Assembly: GCF_051622035.1 (NCBI RefSeq) | Contig: NC_135358.1 | Coordinates: 20,598,001 to 20,662,000 of the forward strand | Reading direction: 5' to 3' | Length of the DNA: 64,000 nt | From: Arctopsyche grandis | Taxonomy: Eukaryota; Arthropoda; Insecta; Trichoptera; Hydropsychidae | In this document: positions 61,635-64,000 of the stretch, in pieces | Numbering within the stretch: the first letter of the stretch is position 1 | Layout: each line of letters opens with the position of its first letter | The notes under the pieces: model-generated | The model's database searches: none | What the model was told of the DNA's origin: nothing | What the model saw: only the letters and a program-made list of their open reading frames with translations | Made by a program: the position numbers and the translations under genes

Positions 61635-62061
61635 TTATCCGTTTGACAACAATTCTTCATGATTAGTTTCTCCGAAGTTCAAGGGAATTATACCCAAGCA
61701 TGCCCAAAAGGAAAGGAGTAGGATAGAGATATGGGTAGTACCCATACTCTTTCTTATATGGAAAACGAAGAAATGCTTTTTGGACTTTTTCGATAATAAG
61801 AGAGTAGTTTGCTTCATGCGGATTACACACAATCGCATTATACTCTAGCTTACTTCTTACAAGCGAGTTGAAAAGCAAGTGAGAAGACAAGGGGTTGGAG
61901 AATAACCTAGCATATTTCAAGACAAATCCAAGCCGACGAAAGGAAACGTCAGCGACTGTCTTGATATGGTTGTGAAAGGTGAATTGAGGATCAAAACTTT
62001 TGATCCTCAATTCACATTTTTGATTCAAAAGTGTTACCCAAGTCGACCATAGATTCCACAC
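61635..62061 (-). mobile_element. Jockey/CR1-like LINE reverse transcriptase C-terminal fragment
   Basis: The minus-strand frame encodes FTFHNHIKTVADVSFRRLGF, LFNSLVRSKLEYNAIV and IEKVQKAFLRF, ending near LELRR, the thumb and C-terminal region typical of Jockey and CR1 reverse transcriptases. No catalytic YADD segment remains upstream. A perfect inverted duplication (61,979-62,015) interrupts its 5' side. Confidence 0.7.
61979..62015. repeat. Perfect short hairpin (18-bp arms, 1-nt loop)
   Basis: GTGAATTGAGGATCAAAA, one C, then its exact reverse complement, inside the LINE fragment. Confidence 0.9.
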
Positions 62062-62069
62062 GCTTCAAC

Positions 62070-63160
62070 AACACGGATATATTGTCAATATATAGTTAGT
62101 TTGTGTAATATTAACGACTTTAAGACAAATATTAATTATCAAGATGCATATCCTGAGCGTCTACTTTAGAAAATAAACTATTCAACGAAATATTAGACTT
62201 TGATGAATACGAATTTCATTACACATAACTTATTATACTCTTTTATAAGTCATCTAAGTAAATCATTAATTTAAACGAATACCTCCCCCCCAAAAAAAAT
62301 ATCTCAAAAATAAAAGATATTGAATAGGTACAACGCCTCATATACAAGTTTGACCTTTGTATTGAACTTTGAACTTTGTTTTTGATACTTCTTATGTTCT
62401 TCAAATATTAAAAAAAAAGATCTTCAAATAAATAGAAAGTTGTCGGTTGGTCATATCCAATTTTTTTTATATATTTTATTAAATAATGACTAATTTTTAT
62501 ACTCCATATATATACATACATACATATGTATATATAATACATACATACATGCAAATGTATTCTATGGATATCTTTTACTATCTAGAATAGACGTCGGCAG
62601 CCTTTTTTGGCCGAGTGTCAAAAGCAACCAAAATGTGATTATTAAGATGTTTTAATGAATAATAAGATAAATTTGATTGAGACAAAAACTCTTCCGTCTG
62701 TCGTACAACATGCGCAGTTATTTCCTTGGAGTGGTTAACTCCAAGGAAATAACTACACAAGTTTGAAAATGAACGAGTTGTTCGAACTTTTTGAGGAAAG
62801 ATTTAGAAAAAAAACGGATGATAATGCCATTAGTAGTAGGTATATAAAAAATGGTGGTTCTAAATTGACAACTGTAGATTTTCATAGAAAACAAACAATA
62901 TTCACCCTTATTTAGCCTTATATACATACATACATATAAATATGTATATATGTATAGTAAAATCACCCATACGACGTCGCTGTTGCAGGTGAAAGTTCGA
63001 AATTGAAAAAAGGAACTTATTGGTTATCGTGTCACGATATAAGATCCAACTACAAAAGATCCATGAAAGAAGATCCGTCCGATAGAATGCGATTAAAACG
63101 ATAAAACGTCCGGTCAGTTAAAGCTCCAGTTACAAAATGATCGAGCTGGAGTCACATACA
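62070..63160. other. Gene-free AT-rich stretch
   Basis: Microsatellites near 62,510-62,550 and 62,925-62,955. No gene recognised. Confidence 0.4.
62716..62754. repeat. Perfect short hairpin (17-bp arms, 5-nt loop)
   Basis: AGTTATTTCCTTGGAGT, loop GGTTA, then its exact reverse complement. Confidence 0.9.
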
Positions 63161-63174
63161 TACATATATCCGTC

Positions 63175-63250
63175 TGACTAGCAGCACCGGACTGGGAATT
63201 GAGCCCACGACCCCTGAATTGATATCATTATACGCTAACCACGTTATTTT
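63175..63250 (-). mobile_element. Possible tRNA-derived SINE head
   Basis: On the minus strand GGTTAGCGTATAATGATATC followed by GGGGTCGTGGGCTCAATTCC, where the last part resembles a polymerase III B box and matches the GGTCGTGGG phrase of SINE family 2. No body could be aligned. Confidence 0.3.
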
Positions 63251-63792
63251 GCTGGTTATATACCAAAGATATTGTTTTAATGTGATCGACAATAAAAACA
63301 CATTAACAAAGATCTGACATTACAAAATATGAAGTAAACGTATGTTCACACATATGTATGTATGTACATATGTAGCTTTCGTTGAAAAATTAAACGCTTT
63401 TGAATACGTACTCACTAATGTAACGAACGAATACGCAATACGACTTGTTTTCATTCGGCCACTTGAAATTTGTATCACGAACGTAAAATACACACACGAA
63501 TGTCCGCGTTTAACACATGTACGCGATAATGAGAGTTTGGATCATGTAATCATGAACGGGGGTGGCCGAATCCCCTTCTCACCCTCGACACCCATGCCTC
63601 CTCCCTCCCACGGGGGTTGCGATGGTTGACAAATGGCCGTTGGTCACGCTAAACGTGCATTACGCCGCGTATAATGTAATATCGATATCAGTGCACTTGA
63701 AACTTCGAATGCAAACTGGGCTAAGATAAATCACAAGAAGTCCCAAAATTGGCGGAAAAGAAAGTACACCAGGTTTCAATTCACCGCTTAGA

Positions 63793-63966
63793 GCCGGGCC
63801 GCACCGTGCAACTTTGTCGGCCGACTTGTTGCGCGACACGAAAAAATGTATGGAAATGTGTGCGACAAACAAGTTGACGAGTGTGGCATGTCCCATCTTC
63901 CTGCATGCATTGGTCTGGTCGTCCTCAACCAAGTTGTTCGCAAGTTGAGCGGTGCGGCCCGGCCCT
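63793..63966. mobile_element. GC-rich MITE (174 bp) with terminal inverted repeats
   Basis: Starts GCCGGGCCGCACCGTGCAACTT and ends with the inverse of GCCGGGCCGCACCGCTCAACTT. Interior carries CAAGTTG and GCGCGACACG words. Target-site duplication not fixed. Confidence 0.75.
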
Positions 63967-63982
63967 TATGGTGGGTGCACCG

Positions 63983-64000
63983 CAGTGGCGGCTCGTGAGA
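63983..64000 (+). mobile_element. Left end of a further hAT-like element, cut by the window edge
   Basis: CAGTGGCGGCTCGTGAGA resembles the CAGTGGCG terminus of the element at 6,299. Only 18 bases are visible. Confidence 0.3.

Noticed and set aside
62578-62760. 60-codon minus-strand frame
   Set aside because: Contains both arms of a perfect hairpin and has no recognisable content.

Overview
This window comes from a eukaryotic, insect-like nuclear genome. It is AT-rich, its genes are split by short GT-AG introns, microsatellites based on TACATA/CATATGTATG are everywhere, and transposable-element debris is dense. The gene families (Vps53, a pgant-type GalNAc transferase, a CLIP-domain serine protease, a HINT1-type HIT protein, an ionotropic-receptor-like gene) fit an insect. 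I cannot name the order from sequence alone.

Layout. From 1 to about 29 kb I find no gene I can defend. This part holds MITEs, SINEs, Helitron-like ends, RTE LINE fragments and several GC-rich islands that could be promoters or first exons of genes lying elsewhere. At 29.08-31.36 kb (minus) there is one intact first exon of a divergent ionotropic receptor, with a clear TATA/Inr promoter, followed by a broken tandem copy. Vps53 (33,086-36,310, plus, 9 exons, 835 aa) is complete. It runs tail to tail with a polypeptide GalNAc-transferase gene (37,051-48,872, minus, 11 exons, 682 aa), whose large fourth intron holds an almost complete RTE-clade LINE. A 3.6 kb terminal-inverted-repeat element with a perfect 9-bp target-site duplication sits about 70 bp upstream of the GalNAc-transferase start codon. 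At 52.6-57.1 kb there is a cluster of palindromic elements. A CLIP-domain trypsin-like protease (54,955-58,314, minus, 9 exons, 372 aa) and a HINT1-like gene (60,753-61,454, minus, 3 exons, 126 aa) follow. The end of the window is again repeat-rich.

The genes do not form a pathway. Vps53 acts in endosome-to-Golgi tethering, the GalNAc-transferase in Golgi mucin-type O-glycosylation, the protease in the haemolymph, HINT1 in the cytosol or nucleus. All exon boundaries were read by eye from GT/AG sites and checked for phase; every complete gene model closes in frame. Most novelty lies in the repeats: several families have target-site duplications that can be read directly, including a large element with CCTAA-type subterminal arrays, a near-perfect 277-bp foldback, and two tRNA-derived SINE families that share a central domain. 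I found no CRISPR, no bacterial-type operon and no complete viral genome.
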